Below are positions 19,381 through 27,591 of a DNA stretch of 64,000 nt, piece by piece. Location of the stretch: contig CAADHA010000166.1 of NCBI GenBank assembly GCA_900696685.1, positions 1-64,000 of the forward strand, given 5' to 3'. A program made the translations under genes and the position numbers. The notes under the pieces were generated by a model. That model saw only the letters and a program-made list of their open reading frames with translations. It searched no databases and was not told where the DNA came from. Position 1 is the stretch's first letter, and the number at the start of each line of letters is the position of its first letter. Source of the DNA: an uncultured Planctomycetota bacterium. GTDB lineage: Bacteria; Planctomycetota; Phycisphaerae; Phycisphaerales; UBA5793.

Positions 19381-20502
19381 TCAAGCAAACCGCAGCGAAT
19401 ACACGAGCGGAAAGTGATTCCCGAGGCACTTCCAGCGATCGCCGCGATCGTCGGAGTAATACACGTTGCCCGTCGTCGTGCCGAAGGCGAGGCAGTCGCC
19501 CGCCTTGTCGAGGCAATGGCGGAAGATGACGTCGTAGCACTGCTCCTGCGGCAGACCTTCGCGCAGGGCGTTCCACCTCCGCCCGCCGTCGGTCGTTCGG
19601 CTGATGCTCAGCGCGCCGTTCACCGCTACGCGGCACTCGTCCGACACGGCCGGCGCAACCCATGCGCACTTCGGATCGCGCTCGTCCACCGCGATCGCGA
19701 AGCCGAAGTTGGCCGGACCGCCGGTCTCGGTCACGTTGATCCACGAGCGGCCGTCGTCCTCACTCCTCCAGATGCCGCAATGGTTCTGCTGCCAGAGGTG
19801 CTTCGTGTCGCCGGGGCACATGACCACGAGGTGCGGGTCGTGGCCGACCTCGGGATTCGGCTCAGGGAGGAAACTCGACTTGAGCCCGTTGTTGCGAACC
19901 GTCCACGACTTCCCGCCGTCGGTCGTCTCAAACGTCCCGGCACAACTGATGGCGATGAGCACGCGCTTCGAGTTGTGCGGATCGACGATGACGGAGTGGA
20001 TGCCGGCATGATCGCGCCCGCCGCCGAACCACTGCCCGGCCAGGCGCGAAGGGTGATCCCAGAGCGGGCGGTTGAGTTGCCACGTGTCGCCGCCGTCGTC
20101 GCTCACGAAGAGCCCGCCCGGCTCGGTGCCGATGTACAGGCGGTTCGGCTCATCGTCGCCGCCGGGCGCGATGCACCAGATGTAACGAAGCGTCGCGGGC
20201 TTGTCGGGCGCCGTCGGATCGTTGCTCATCATCGAGTTCCTGATGACCTCGCCCTCCGGGTACTTCGGCGGGGGCACTTCTGCCCACGTCCTGCCGCGGT
20301 CGCTCGAGCGCGAGAGTTTGGCGCCCCAGTGCCCGTGGTCCTGCCCCGCCCACAGGACGCCGGTGCGAGGATCGATCATTGCGTAGGAGATGGGAATCCC
20401 CAGGAACGAGACGCCGGAGAGTCTCCAGGCGCGACCGATGCGGTCGAAGACGAACAGTCCTTTGCGTGTGCCGAGCAGTAGTGTGTTGCCTCGCGTGGGC
20501 AT
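19381..20502 (-). CDS. BNR/WD40-like sialidase-fold propeller protein
   Basis: A 373-residue beta-propeller with several Asp-box/BNR repeats (SRSSDRGRTW, VSDDGGDTW, ETTDGGKSW, RSEDDGRSW, SRTTDGGRRW, YSDDRGDRW). No signal peptide, so it appears cytosolic, unlike true sialidases, and the catalytic Arg triad is not evident. GGAGAGG stands before the ATG at 20502. It lies 48 bases downstream of a MoaD/ThiS-like gene on the same strand. Pairs of this kind (MoaD-like plus BNR propeller) occur in other bacteria; the joint function is not established to my knowledge. Confidence 0.8.
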   Translation of the reverse strand: MPTRGNTLLLGTRKGLFVFDRIGRAWRLSGVSFLGIPISYAMIDPRTGVLWAGQDHGHWGAKLSRSSDRGRTWAEVPPPKYPEGEVIRNSMMSNDPTAPDKPATLRYIWCIAPGGDDEPNRLYIGTEPGGLFVSDDGGDTWQLNRPLWDHPSRLAGQWFGGGRDHAGIHSVIVDPHNSKRVLIAISCAGTFETTDGGKSWTVRNNGLKSSFLPEPNPEVGHDPHLVVMCPGDTKHLWQQNHCGIWRSEDDGRSWINVTETGGPANFGFAIAVDERDPKCAWVAPAVSDECRVAVNGALSISRTTDGGRRWNALREGLPQEQCYDVIFRHCLDKAGDCLAFGTTTGNVYYSDDRGDRWKCLGNHFPLVYSLRFA

Positions 20503-20550
20503 GTGCCTCTCCAGATCGTGCTCAGGTCGTGTCGTTGGATCGCCCTGTTC

Positions 20551-20832
20551 TTACCCGCCCGAGAGCGCCTGCATGATGTGGACGTTCGCCGCATGGTCGA
20601 GCGAGTCGGTCAATCCCTGGCGGTCGTGAATGGGAGCGCCGTCGACAAAGATGTTCACATGCCGCCGCAGCGCGCCGGCGTCATCGCAGAGATACCCGGC
20701 GAGGCCGGGGTAGAGCGCATCGAGATCGCCAACGAGCGCCCGGACGTTTGCTGAATCCACGTCCACGAGCGCCGTCTCGCCCAGCGCGGGAAAGAAGCGA
20801 TGCAGATGCCGGGTGAACGCGACGCGCACCAT
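20551..20832 (-). CDS. MoaD/ThiS-family beta-grasp protein ending in Gly-Gly
   Basis: A 93-residue ubiquitin-like protein. The C-terminus is HIMQALSGG, the diglycine tail by which MoaD, ThiS and SAMP-type proteins are adenylated and carry sulfur or join to lysines. The ATG at 20832 is chosen because GGAG lies eight bases upstream and the beta-grasp fold starts at MVRVAF. Upstream gene of a two-gene unit with the BNR propeller. No E1-like, Moa or Thi gene is in the window, so a molybdopterin or thiamine role cannot be assumed. Confidence 0.82.
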   Translation of the reverse strand: MVRVAFTRHLHRFFPALGETALVDVDSANVRALVGDLDALYPGLAGYLCDDAGALRRHVNIFVDGAPIHDRQGLTDSLDHAANVHIMQALSGG

Positions 20833-21142
20833 GAGGCGACTCCAAAGACAGCGGACTTGCGGGAAAGGATACCCTCCTGCGTCTGTGCCGTCGGGTCGGC
20901 CGCCGCTGCTCCCGCTCTGCGCCGGAGGCTCTTCAATGCCGCATCGCCGGTTCACGCGGGCAAATGCGGCCCAGAGGACGGAATTTTCTGCTCTTGACCC
21001 TCTTACCGATTCCGGAATTGGTTAAAATGTCAGCGTTTGCTCCGTTGAACTTGCCGCTGGCAGGTCACACGAGCAATCGGGCTCGTTGGACCGATCCCTC
21101 GGGGATCGTTGCGCCCCGTTCCGGGGAAGAAGGAGAAAGACC
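20833..21142. other. 310-base divergent intergenic region
   Basis: Holds the start regions of the MoaD-like gene (minus) and the secreted propeller-like gene (plus). An AT-richer stretch at 20983-21030 contains TTGACC (20994) and TAAAAT (21023), but their 23-base gap is too long for a standard promoter. A short hairpin (CGATCCC/GGGATCG) lies at about 21091-21109 in the leader of the plus-strand gene. Nothing else recognised. Confidence 0.5.
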
Positions 21143-22162
21143 ATGGAGCGTTTTCATTCCCGGCCTGCGTTGACAGTCGTGTGCACGTTCGCCGTCGCAT
21201 CGGCGGCGATGGGACAAACCGACACGCTCTACGTGACCGACGGCGACTCGGCCCGCCTGGCCATTGTTCAGGGAGGCGTCCTGCAGGCGATCCGCACGAC
21301 TCACATCCGGGGCTATCCGATCGCCGTACGGGGCACGATCTGGATCGGCGACTACAACGGCGCGCAGCCCAACGCGATCGAGTATGACCTCGCCGGATTC
21401 CCTACGGGCGGGTCGGTCCCCTATACGCCGGTGAACGCGGTCGATGGGGCCGTCAACGGCGACACCAACTACCAGGTGGGACGCGCGTTCAGCACCAATG
21501 CCGCCGTCTACAGCGCCAATGCCAACTGGTCGGGGCAGCAGCCGATGTTCAACGTCGCCGGCACTGACCTCGTCGGCATTACTTTTGATGGGGTCAGCGG
21601 CAACCTGTGGGTCTCCGATCGCAACAGCATCTACCAGTACGGCCTAGGCGGCAACCTCATCTCCCAGTTCGCCCACTCGAGCGGGCGTGGCTGCATCGCC
21701 TGGGAGCCGTCCACCGACACGATCTGGTACGTCCGCAACGGATCCAACCAGATCGACCAGTACTCGAAGACGGGATCGCTCCTCCAGAGCCTGACGGTCA
21801 CGGGTCTGGCATCCAACAACTGGGGGGCGGAGTTCCCCATGGTCGCGGCCGGGGTGCGGCTGTCACGCGAGGGTGCCTGCCCGGGTCGAGTCACCGCGAC
21901 TGTGCGCGGCGCGACGCCTGACGGCCAGGTCGGCCTGATCTACGCGCGCAACACCGGCAATTTCACCATCCCGCCCGCCCAGCCCTGCGCCGGAACGCAA
22001 CTGGGCCTGGGCTCGCAGGCGATCCGCCTCGTCGCGACCACGCGGGCGGACGGCAACGGCGTTGCGGTCTTCAGCGGTAACGCCCCCGCGCCGTCCTGCG
22101 GCGGCCATCTCCAGGCCATTGACGTCCGGACCTGCTCAACGAGCAACGTCGAGCAACTCTGA
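21143..22162 (+). CDS. secreted protein, propeller-like, unknown function
   Basis: A 339-residue protein with a signal peptide ending near ASAAMGQ (residues 20-25). The mature part resembles NHL/YncE-type propellers in repeated short segments (LYVTDGDSARLAI, NLWVSDRNSIYQY, IWYVRNGSNQIDQY). The C-terminal third is Ala/Gly/Cys-rich and differs from it. AAGGAG lies before the ATG at 21143. No enzyme motif is visible. A strong hairpin follows the gene. Likely an exported binding or structural protein; specifics unknown. Confidence 0.65.
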   Translation: MERFHSRPALTVVCTFAVASAAMGQTDTLYVTDGDSARLAIVQGGVLQAIRTTHIRGYPIAVRGTIWIGDYNGAQPNAIEYDLAGFPTGGSVPYTPVNAVDGAVNGDTNYQVGRAFSTNAAVYSANANWSGQQPMFNVAGTDLVGITFDGVSGNLWVSDRNSIYQYGLGGNLISQFAHSSGRGCIAWEPSTDTIWYVRNGSNQIDQYSKTGSLLQSLTVTGLASNNWGAEFPMVAAGVRLSREGACPGRVTATVRGATPDGQVGLIYARNTGNFTIPPAQPCAGTQLGLGSQAIRLVATTRADGNGVAVFSGNAPAPSCGGHLQAIDVRTCSTSNVEQL

Positions 22163-22225
22163 ACCGCAGACAGCGGCGGGATCGGCCAGGTTCAACGCGC
22201 CGGCCGTCCCAACTCACAAGAAAGC

Positions 22226-22256
22226 AGCCGCACCCCGTCTCAGGCGGGGTGCGGCT
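22226..22256. terminator. bidirectional terminator
   Basis: A 12-bp stem AGCCGCACCCCG/CGGGGTGCGGCT with a seven-base loop between the convergent secreted-protein gene and tsf. On the minus strand it is followed by CTTTCTTG, a T-rich tail that suits termination of tsf; the plus-strand tail is weaker. Confidence 0.7.
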
Positions 22257-22333
22257 TGCGTTGGTCCGTCGAGCCTCGGTCAGGCAATCGGGCAGATGTG
22301 GACGGTCGCGGCAGACGGTCTCGAGCCGCATAC

Positions 22334-23146
22334 TCACATCCCGACCTGGAGGCGGGCGAAGCGCAGAATCGTCACCCCCTTGGGCAGCACATCCTTGACC
22401 ATCTGCTTGCCTTCCGGATCCTTCACGTACTTCTGGTTGAGAAGCGTGACTTCCTGGAGGAACTTGCGGATCTTGCCCTCGACCATTTTCTCGGCGATTT
22501 CCGCCGGCTTGCCGGACTCAATCGCCTCCTGCCTGGCAAACGCCCGCTGCTTCTCAATGACGGCAGGATCGACGTCCTTCTCCGTCACGCCCAGCGGCGT
22601 CGTGGCGAAACTCACGATGTGCATGCAGATGCCCTTGGCGACTTCGGCATCCACCACGCCGTCGAAAGTAATAACTGCGGCCTTCTGATTGTCGAAGTGC
22701 AGGTATGCGCCGACGCACGGGGCTTCAAGTTTCAGACCGCGCCGGTAGACGGTGTTCTCGCCCGTCGTGATGCGGATGTTGTCCACGATGGAGGTGATCC
22801 TGTCGTTGGCCTTCACTTCGCCTGCGGGTCCGGCGAGGGCGATCGCTGCGATTTCGTTGGCGGCCTTCTCGACCATCTCGTTGCGCGCGGTGAAGTCGGT
22901 CTCGACGTTGACCTCGACAATGGCGACGGCCTTGCGGTCGGGCGAAGCGGCGATGGCGAGTCGGCCCTGGGCCATGGCCCGGCCGGCGCGCTCGTCCATC
23001 TTGCCCTTGAGTTTGGCGCGGAGCCACTCGACGGCCTTCTCCATGTCGCCGCCGTTCTCGGCCAGGGCTTCCTTGCAGTCCATCATCCCGAGGCCGGTGC
23101 GCTGGCGCAGGGCCATCACGTCTTTTGCGCTGATCGTTGCTGACAT
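22334..23146 (-). CDS. tsf: elongation factor Ts
   Basis: Guanine-nucleotide exchange factor for EF-Tu. The N-terminal UBA-like domain carries LRQRTGLGMMDCKEAL, and the core motif appears as ETDFTARN (usually TDFVAR). The 270-residue length is normal. It follows rpsB on the same strand with a 144-base gap, the near-universal rpsB-tsf order. Confidence 0.97.
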   Translation of the reverse strand: MSATISAKDVMALRQRTGLGMMDCKEALAENGGDMEKAVEWLRAKLKGKMDERAGRAMAQGRLAIAASPDRKAVAIVEVNVETDFTARNEMVEKAANEIAAIALAGPAGEVKANDRITSIVDNIRITTGENTVYRRGLKLEAPCVGAYLHFDNQKAAVITFDGVVDAEVAKGICMHIVSFATTPLGVTEKDVDPAVIEKQRAFARQEAIESGKPAEIAEKMVEGKIRKFLQEVTLLNQKYVKDPEGKQMVKDVLPKGVTILRFARLQVGM

Positions 23147-23290
23147 GCCATCATCCCTTCTGTTGCCTGTCGGCCGGACGGGCCGCCGATCGATCCGATC
23201 AGCGTCGAACCGCCCGGATACTTCTGAGTGTGCTCAGCGCTCGCGGGAGCGTGCCAACGGAGCGAATGCCGCCGAGTTCTGCCAGGCTGC

Positions 23291-24175
23291 TCAATTCGAC
23301 CCCTGATTGGGTCCGACGGGAGCGGCGGCTTCGACGGCCGGATCGGCGTGGACTTCGGGGCCCGCGGCGACGGGTTCGTCCTTCGTGAACATCGCCCGTC
23401 TGCTGCGGCGAGGCGGCGGGGCGGCGGTTCCTTCGGCCGGAGCACCGCGCGACTCATCGTCGGCCTGCTGCGCGACGACCCGCTGATTCTTGCCTTCCAC
23501 GACCGCGGCGCACAACTCGCGGACGATCACGTCGATCGACCGCATCGAGTCGTCGTTGCCGGGAATGGGGATGTCGGCAAGGTCGGGATCGCCGTCGGTG
23601 TCGATGAGGCAGATCGTCGGAATGCCCAGTTTCTTCGCCTCCATGATCGCGTTGAGTTCGCGCTTCACGTCGATGACAACGACGGCGCCGGGCAACTTGG
23701 CCATGTTGCGGATGCCTTCGAGGTTCCGCAGGATTTTCTTGCGCTCGCGGCGCAACTGGCTCTCCATCTTCTTGGAGTAATTGACGATTTCACCGCTCTC
23801 CTCGATGCGTTCGAGTTCTTCGAGGCGCTTGAGGCGCGAGCGGATGGTGCGGAAGTTGGTGAGTGTGCCGCCCAGCCACCGCTCGATCACCCAGTGCATC
23901 TTCACGTCGCCGACGCGCTCGCGGAGGACGTCGCGTGCCTGGCGCTTCGTGCCGACAAAGCACACGTCCTTCCCGGAGGCGACCGTCTTGGCGATGAACT
24001 TCTTGGCCAGCAGAAGACCCTTGACAGTCTCCTTGATGTCGATGATGTGGATGTTGTTGCGCTTGCCGTAGATGTACGGCTGCATGCGCGGGTTCCAGTT
24101 GGAACTGCGCTGTCCGAAGTGGATGCCCGCTTCGATGAGGTCGCTCACGAGCGACTTGGGAGTGGTCTGGGCCAT
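23291..24175 (-). CDS. rpsB: 30S ribosomal protein S2
   Basis: Small-subunit protein of about 294 residues. The S2 family stretches AGIHFGQRSSNWNP, VGTKRQARDV and RWLGGTLTNFRTI are present. The C-terminal 60 residues form an acidic/Ala/Pro-rich tail longer than in E. coli. The ATG at 24175 begins the conserved MAQTTPKSLV and has AAAGGAG about ten bases before it; upstream in-frame codons are unsupported. A long leader and promoter precede it. Confidence 0.96.
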   Translation of the reverse strand: MAQTTPKSLVSDLIEAGIHFGQRSSNWNPRMQPYIYGKRNNIHIIDIKETVKGLLLAKKFIAKTVASGKDVCFVGTKRQARDVLRERVGDVKMHWVIERWLGGTLTNFRTIRSRLKRLEELERIEESGEIVNYSKKMESQLRRERKKILRNLEGIRNMAKLPGAVVVIDVKRELNAIMEAKKLGIPTICLIDTDGDPDLADIPIPGNDDSMRSIDVIVRELCAAVVEGKNQRVVAQQADDESRGAPAEGTAAPPPRRSRRAMFTKDEPVAAGPEVHADPAVEAAAPVGPNQGSN

Positions 24176-24434
24176 GAATCCGATGCTCCTTTCGAGCACA
24201 GCGACACCGGCGGACGACTGGTCAGCGCCTCGGCCCGCCACGCGCGGGCAACGAAACGAATCCCCCGCGCCAAGGGCGCTTCTGGGTGAACAAATGCGGT
24301 CTGATTCTTCAAGAGAATGAAGACCTGCGGACTGTCAGGATTCCGTCGCCGAACACTCGCGGCCCGCTGAAACGGGCCGGGAGCGCTCCACACCACGACG
24401 GAAACCCCCGATCGCTGACCTCGATCAAGAAAAG
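24176..24434 (-). promoter_or_regulatory. long structured 5' leader of rpsB-tsf
   Basis: About 250 bases lie between the likely start of transcription near 24428 and rpsB. At least two GC hairpins are visible: GGCCCG/CGGGCC at 24361-24378 and GCGCC/GGCGC near 24276-24288. Autoregulatory leaders bound by S2 are known in other bacteria, so this may be one. No known motif was confirmed. Confidence 0.35.
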
Positions 24435-24463
24435 AGTTTAGTCTCCTCCCTCGAATGATTCAA
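24435..24463 (-). promoter_or_regulatory. promoter of rpsB-tsf
   Basis: On the minus strand TTGAAT (24463-24458) and TAAACT (24440-24435) stand 17 bases apart in an otherwise gene-free gap. Confidence 0.6.
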
Positions 24464-24497
24464 CGGCAGCAGTTTCCCGTGCGCAGAAGGGTGAAGT

Positions 24498-24515
24498 GAG
24501 GCCGCAGGCGGCCTC
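24498..24515. terminator. hairpin downstream of the ABC ATPase gene
   Basis: GAGGCCGC/GCGGCCTC forms a tight stem between the end of the minus-strand ABC gene (24573) and the rpsB promoter. There is no T-run, so termination is only a suggestion. Confidence 0.3.
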
Positions 24516-24572
24516 GCGTGAAGGTGCTGACCCCCCTGCCCCGTCGGTTCAGCGCCTGGCGCGGCGTGCGGC

Positions 24573-25430
24573 TCAGGCGGGGATCGGCCGCCGGTTGAGG
24601 ATCGGCATCAGGTCGAAGTACGGACGGATGATCTCCGATTCCGACTGCTCGAACTGTCCATAAGTGCCGTCAAAGAACACCCGTCCCTCGTGAAGCATGA
24701 TGATTCGCGGCTGAAGGCGATGCAGCAGATCCTTATCGTGCGTGATGATCACCGTTGTGCGCGGAATCCCCCGGCCGGTGGGACGCTGGTGTGTGTCGTG
24801 GATCAGCCGGTGAATCTGGGCCGCGTGGGTCGGATCCAGCCCCGTTGTCGGCTCGTCATAAAACATCAGTATCGGGTCCATTGACATGGCGCGGGCGACG
24901 GCCACGCGCTTGGCCATGCCTCCCGACAGTTCGTCGCGGTCCTTGACGAGCAGCGACTGCATGTCCTTGAACCCGACCGACTCAAGAGCGGCAACGGCAA
25001 TGGGCTCGATATCGGCGTCGGCCATGCCCTTGACCTCGCGGAACCACAGGGCGATATTCTCGAACACCGTACCGGAGAACAGGGCGTTGCGCTGGAAAAC
25101 CACGGCCCAGTGAGTGCGCAGGCGATCCATCTCCTCCTCTGTGAGGTTGGCGATGTCCACAAGGCCGTGATCGGCGCGCTCGTGGTCGGCGATGAGCACC
25201 CGCCCGCGATCGGGCTGCAACTGTCGAAGAATGTGCCTGAGAAGAACGGTCTTGCCGCAGCCTGAGCCGCCGACGATCGCCGTCAGGTCTCCGCGGTCGA
25301 CTTCGAGGGATACGCCGCTGAGAACCGCGTGATTGTTGAAGGATTTGTGCAGGTCGTCGATGCGGATCTCCGTCACGTGCGCGTGGGGCATGGCGGAGGG
25401 ATGATACGGCCGCGGCGCCCGCGCGGTCAT
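24573..25430 (-). CDS. ABC transporter ATP-binding protein, MlaF-like
   Basis: A 285-residue ABC ATPase with Walker A GGSGCGKT, Q-loop VVFQRNALFSGTV, signature ELSGGMAKRVAVARA, Walker B ILMFYDEPTTGLDP and switch His in VIITHD. The LSGGM form and the FSGTVFENIA segment are typical of the MlaF/Ttg2A group that moves phospholipids, but no MlaE-type permease or MCE gene is adjacent. The ATG at 25430 overlaps the ClC stop (ATGA), suggesting coupled translation. An ATG 13 codons on is also possible. Confidence 0.85.
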   Translation of the reverse strand: MTARAPRPYHPSAMPHAHVTEIRIDDLHKSFNNHAVLSGVSLEVDRGDLTAIVGGSGCGKTVLLRHILRQLQPDRGRVLIADHERADHGLVDIANLTEEEMDRLRTHWAVVFQRNALFSGTVFENIALWFREVKGMADADIEPIAVAALESVGFKDMQSLLVKDRDELSGGMAKRVAVARAMSMDPILMFYDEPTTGLDPTHAAQIHRLIHDTHQRPTGRGIPRTTVIITHDKDLLHRLQPRIIMLHEGRVFFDGTYGQFEQSESEIIRPYFDLMPILNRRPIPA

Positions 25431-27346
25431 GAACTCTCCAGCGCCTGCTGGTAGGTGCGGATGACGTTGGCGCGGGTGATGAGGCCCAGCGGCCGGCGGT
25501 CGTCTCGAGGCGACAGCAGACAGATTCCCGCCACGTCGTGGTCGGCGAACTTGTCCATGACCGTGTCGAGCGTCTCGTCCGGATCGATCGTCGGCAGGTC
25601 GGTGCGGAGGAGTTCCGCCACGAGCAGCAGAGGGATCGCCTCGCGATCGACGAGCGCGGTCCGCAGGTCTTCGCCGGTGACCATTCCCAGATACCGCCCG
25701 TGTTCATCGACGACGACGAAGTCCGGGGCCGTGCGGGGCATGTGGAGGGCGATGAGTTTGGACAGGGGATCGGAGGCGTAGATCGGTTCGGGCGGCAGAG
25801 GCGTGAGGGGCACGTTCCGGGCCAGCACGCGCCGCATCACGGTCTGGTCGCGTCCGCCGCCGACGAACACGCCCGCGCTGCGCAGCTTCATCGTGTAGAT
25901 CGAGTCGCGCATCCAGAGGTGCGAGCCGATCGCCGCGATGATCGAAGCGAGCATGGCGGGCAGCAGCACGTGCGGCTCGCGCGTCAGTTCGTAGAGCAGC
26001 AGGATCGCGGTAAAGGGGGCGAAGGTTGTGCCCGCGATCACCGCCGCCATGCCGACGAGCGCATAGGAAGCGGGAGTCACGCCGACCGGAATGAGGTTGA
26101 GACGTTCGAGGATCAGTCCGAAGGCGGCGCCGGAAGTGGCGCCGATGTACAGCGAGGGAGCGAAGACGCCGCCTGAGCCGCCCGAGCCAAGCGTCATGCA
26201 TGTACCCGCCGCCTTGAAGAGAGTGAGCAGGACCAGGACGGGAATGAGCAGCGGAAATCCCTGTGGCAAAGACGCCGGCGGCGCCGGGTCATGGCCGCGA
26301 CCCGCTTGCGTCTTCGCCTCAGGTGCAGGAGCGCCCGCTCCCGCGCCGCCCGTGTCCGACGAGGGTGGTTCATGGGGGGGCGAATAGGTTCCCGGCTCGA
26401 TGAGCCGCACGATCGTCTCGTAGCCGTTGCCGAAGAAGGGCGGCACGCGCTGGTCCGCGCCGTAGCCGCGCATCAGGAGAACCCAGACGATTCCCGCCGC
26501 CCCGAGCATCAGCGCCCCGAAGACAGGCAGCAGGATTCGACTCATGCGCACGCGATCAAACTGCTCTTCCGCCCAATGCAGGATGCGCGTGAAGCCGACG
26601 CTCACGAGCACGCACACCAGTCCGAGCAGGACGTAACTGGGCAACTCGACCGGAGTGAACTCGTATCCAGCCAGGCCGACGGCGAAGATGGCGTCGCGCT
26701 GGTGCAGGAGCACCTGCGTCATGGCTGTCGAAAAGACGCTGGCGATGACGATGGGCGCGAGCACCTTGAGGGAGAAGTCGCGCAGCATCACTTCAAGCAC
26801 AAAAAAGACGCCCGCGATGGGCGCGTCAAAGACGGAGGCGATCCCGGCCGCCGCGCCGCATCCAACGAGCGTGCTGAGTTCGACGCGGTTGACCTTCGCC
26901 GCCTGTCCGAAGACAGAGCCGGATGTGGCGCCGATCTGGACAATGGGCCCCTCGACTCCGCCCGAGCCGCCCGAGCCGACAGTGGCGATTGAGGCGAAGA
27001 TCTTGACCACGCCGACGCGCCATGGAATCCGCCCGCCGCGCCGGGCGATGGCGTCGATGACCTGCGGCACACCGTGGCCCCTTGCGTCGTTCGCGAAGAA
27101 GTGGACCATGACGCCGGTGATGAGCGCGCCAAGCATCGGAAGGACCGGCAGGAGGAAGATCGGCCACGCCCCCTGTACCTCTCGCGAGGCGTGTTCGGTC
27201 AGGTGCAGCGCCTTGGCGAAGGCCACCGCCCCCCCTGCCGTGGCCGTGCCGATCAAGGCGCCGTAGATGATGAGCACCCAGTCGCGGCCCAAGCCGAGGT
27301 CGAGTGCCCGGACCCGGCTCACCACACTGCTCAGGACTGGTTTCAT
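25427..27346 (-). CDS. ClC-family chloride channel/transporter with CBS domains
   Basis: About 639 residues. Roughly ten hydrophobic helices carry the ClC selectivity motifs GSGGSGGVEGP (gating Glu in GxEGP) and GSGGSGGVFAPSL. An unusual Pro/Gly/Ala-rich insertion (around residues 340-380) sits mid-channel. Two CBS domains fill the last 130 residues (VVDEHGRYLGMVTGEDL, ICLLSPRDDRRPLGLIT). The ATG at 27346 is preferred; a TTG 35 codons upstream lacks support. Translation is coupled to the downstream ABC ATPase. Confidence 0.88.
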   Translation of the reverse strand: MKPVLSSVVSRVRALDLGLGRDWVLIIYGALIGTATAGGAVAFAKALHLTEHASREVQGAWPIFLLPVLPMLGALITGVMVHFFANDARGHGVPQVIDAIARRGGRIPWRVGVVKIFASIATVGSGGSGGVEGPIVQIGATSGSVFGQAAKVNRVELSTLVGCGAAAGIASVFDAPIAGVFFVLEVMLRDFSLKVLAPIVIASVFSTAMTQVLLHQRDAIFAVGLAGYEFTPVELPSYVLLGLVCVLVSVGFTRILHWAEEQFDRVRMSRILLPVFGALMLGAAGIVWVLLMRGYGADQRVPPFFGNGYETIVRLIEPGTYSPPHEPPSSDTGGAGAGAPAPEAKTQAGRGHDPAPPASLPQGFPLLIPVLVLLTLFKAAGTCMTLGSGGSGGVFAPSLYIGATSGAAFGLILERLNLIPVGVTPASYALVGMAAVIAGTTFAPFTAILLLYELTREPHVLLPAMLASIIAAIGSHLWMRDSIYTMKLRSAGVFVGGGRDQTVMRRVLARNVPLTPLPPEPIYASDPLSKLIALHMPRTAPDFVVVDEHGRYLGMVTGEDLRTALVDREAIPLLLVAELLRTDLPTIDPDETLDTVMDKFADHDVAGICLLSPRDDRRPLGLITRANVIRTYQQALESS

Positions 27347-27466
27347 CTGGATTGGGACGGCGGCCCGAAACGCAGGGCCTGGAGATGAAGCCGATTCCGG
27401 GCGCTCCCCCAGTCCGAATACGCGAGGCGGCTTACTCGCCTTGCGATTCAAGCCCCACGTCCGTAA

Positions 27467-27538
27467 AGCGGGTGATGAGATTCGAACTCACGACTTTCAC
27501 GTTGGCAACGTGACGCTCTACCACTGAGCTACACCCGC
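27467..27538 (-). tRNA. tRNA-Gly (anticodon GCC)
   Basis: A 72-base cloverleaf: acceptor GCGGGTG/CACCCGC, anticodon stem TCACG/CGTGA with loop TTGCCAA (anticodon GCC), and a T arm with TTCGAAT. The discriminator is T and CCA is not encoded. Reads GGC/GGU. Confidence 0.95.
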
Positions 27539-27549
27539 GCAGCGAGCGG

Positions 27550-27577
27550 AGTATACCGCCTCATCGGGTTTTGACAA
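27550..27577 (-). promoter_or_regulatory. promoter of tRNA-Gly
   Basis: TTGTCA (27577-27572) and TATACT (27555-27550) on the minus strand, 16 bases apart, with the -10 about 11 bases before the tRNA 5' end. Confidence 0.65.
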
Positions 27578-27591
27578 GCGCCCCTCGAGCG

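Noticed and set aside
20994-21028. TTGACC...TAAAAT as a promoter for the secreted propeller-like gene
   Set aside because: The 23-base spacing is too long for a sigma70 promoter.
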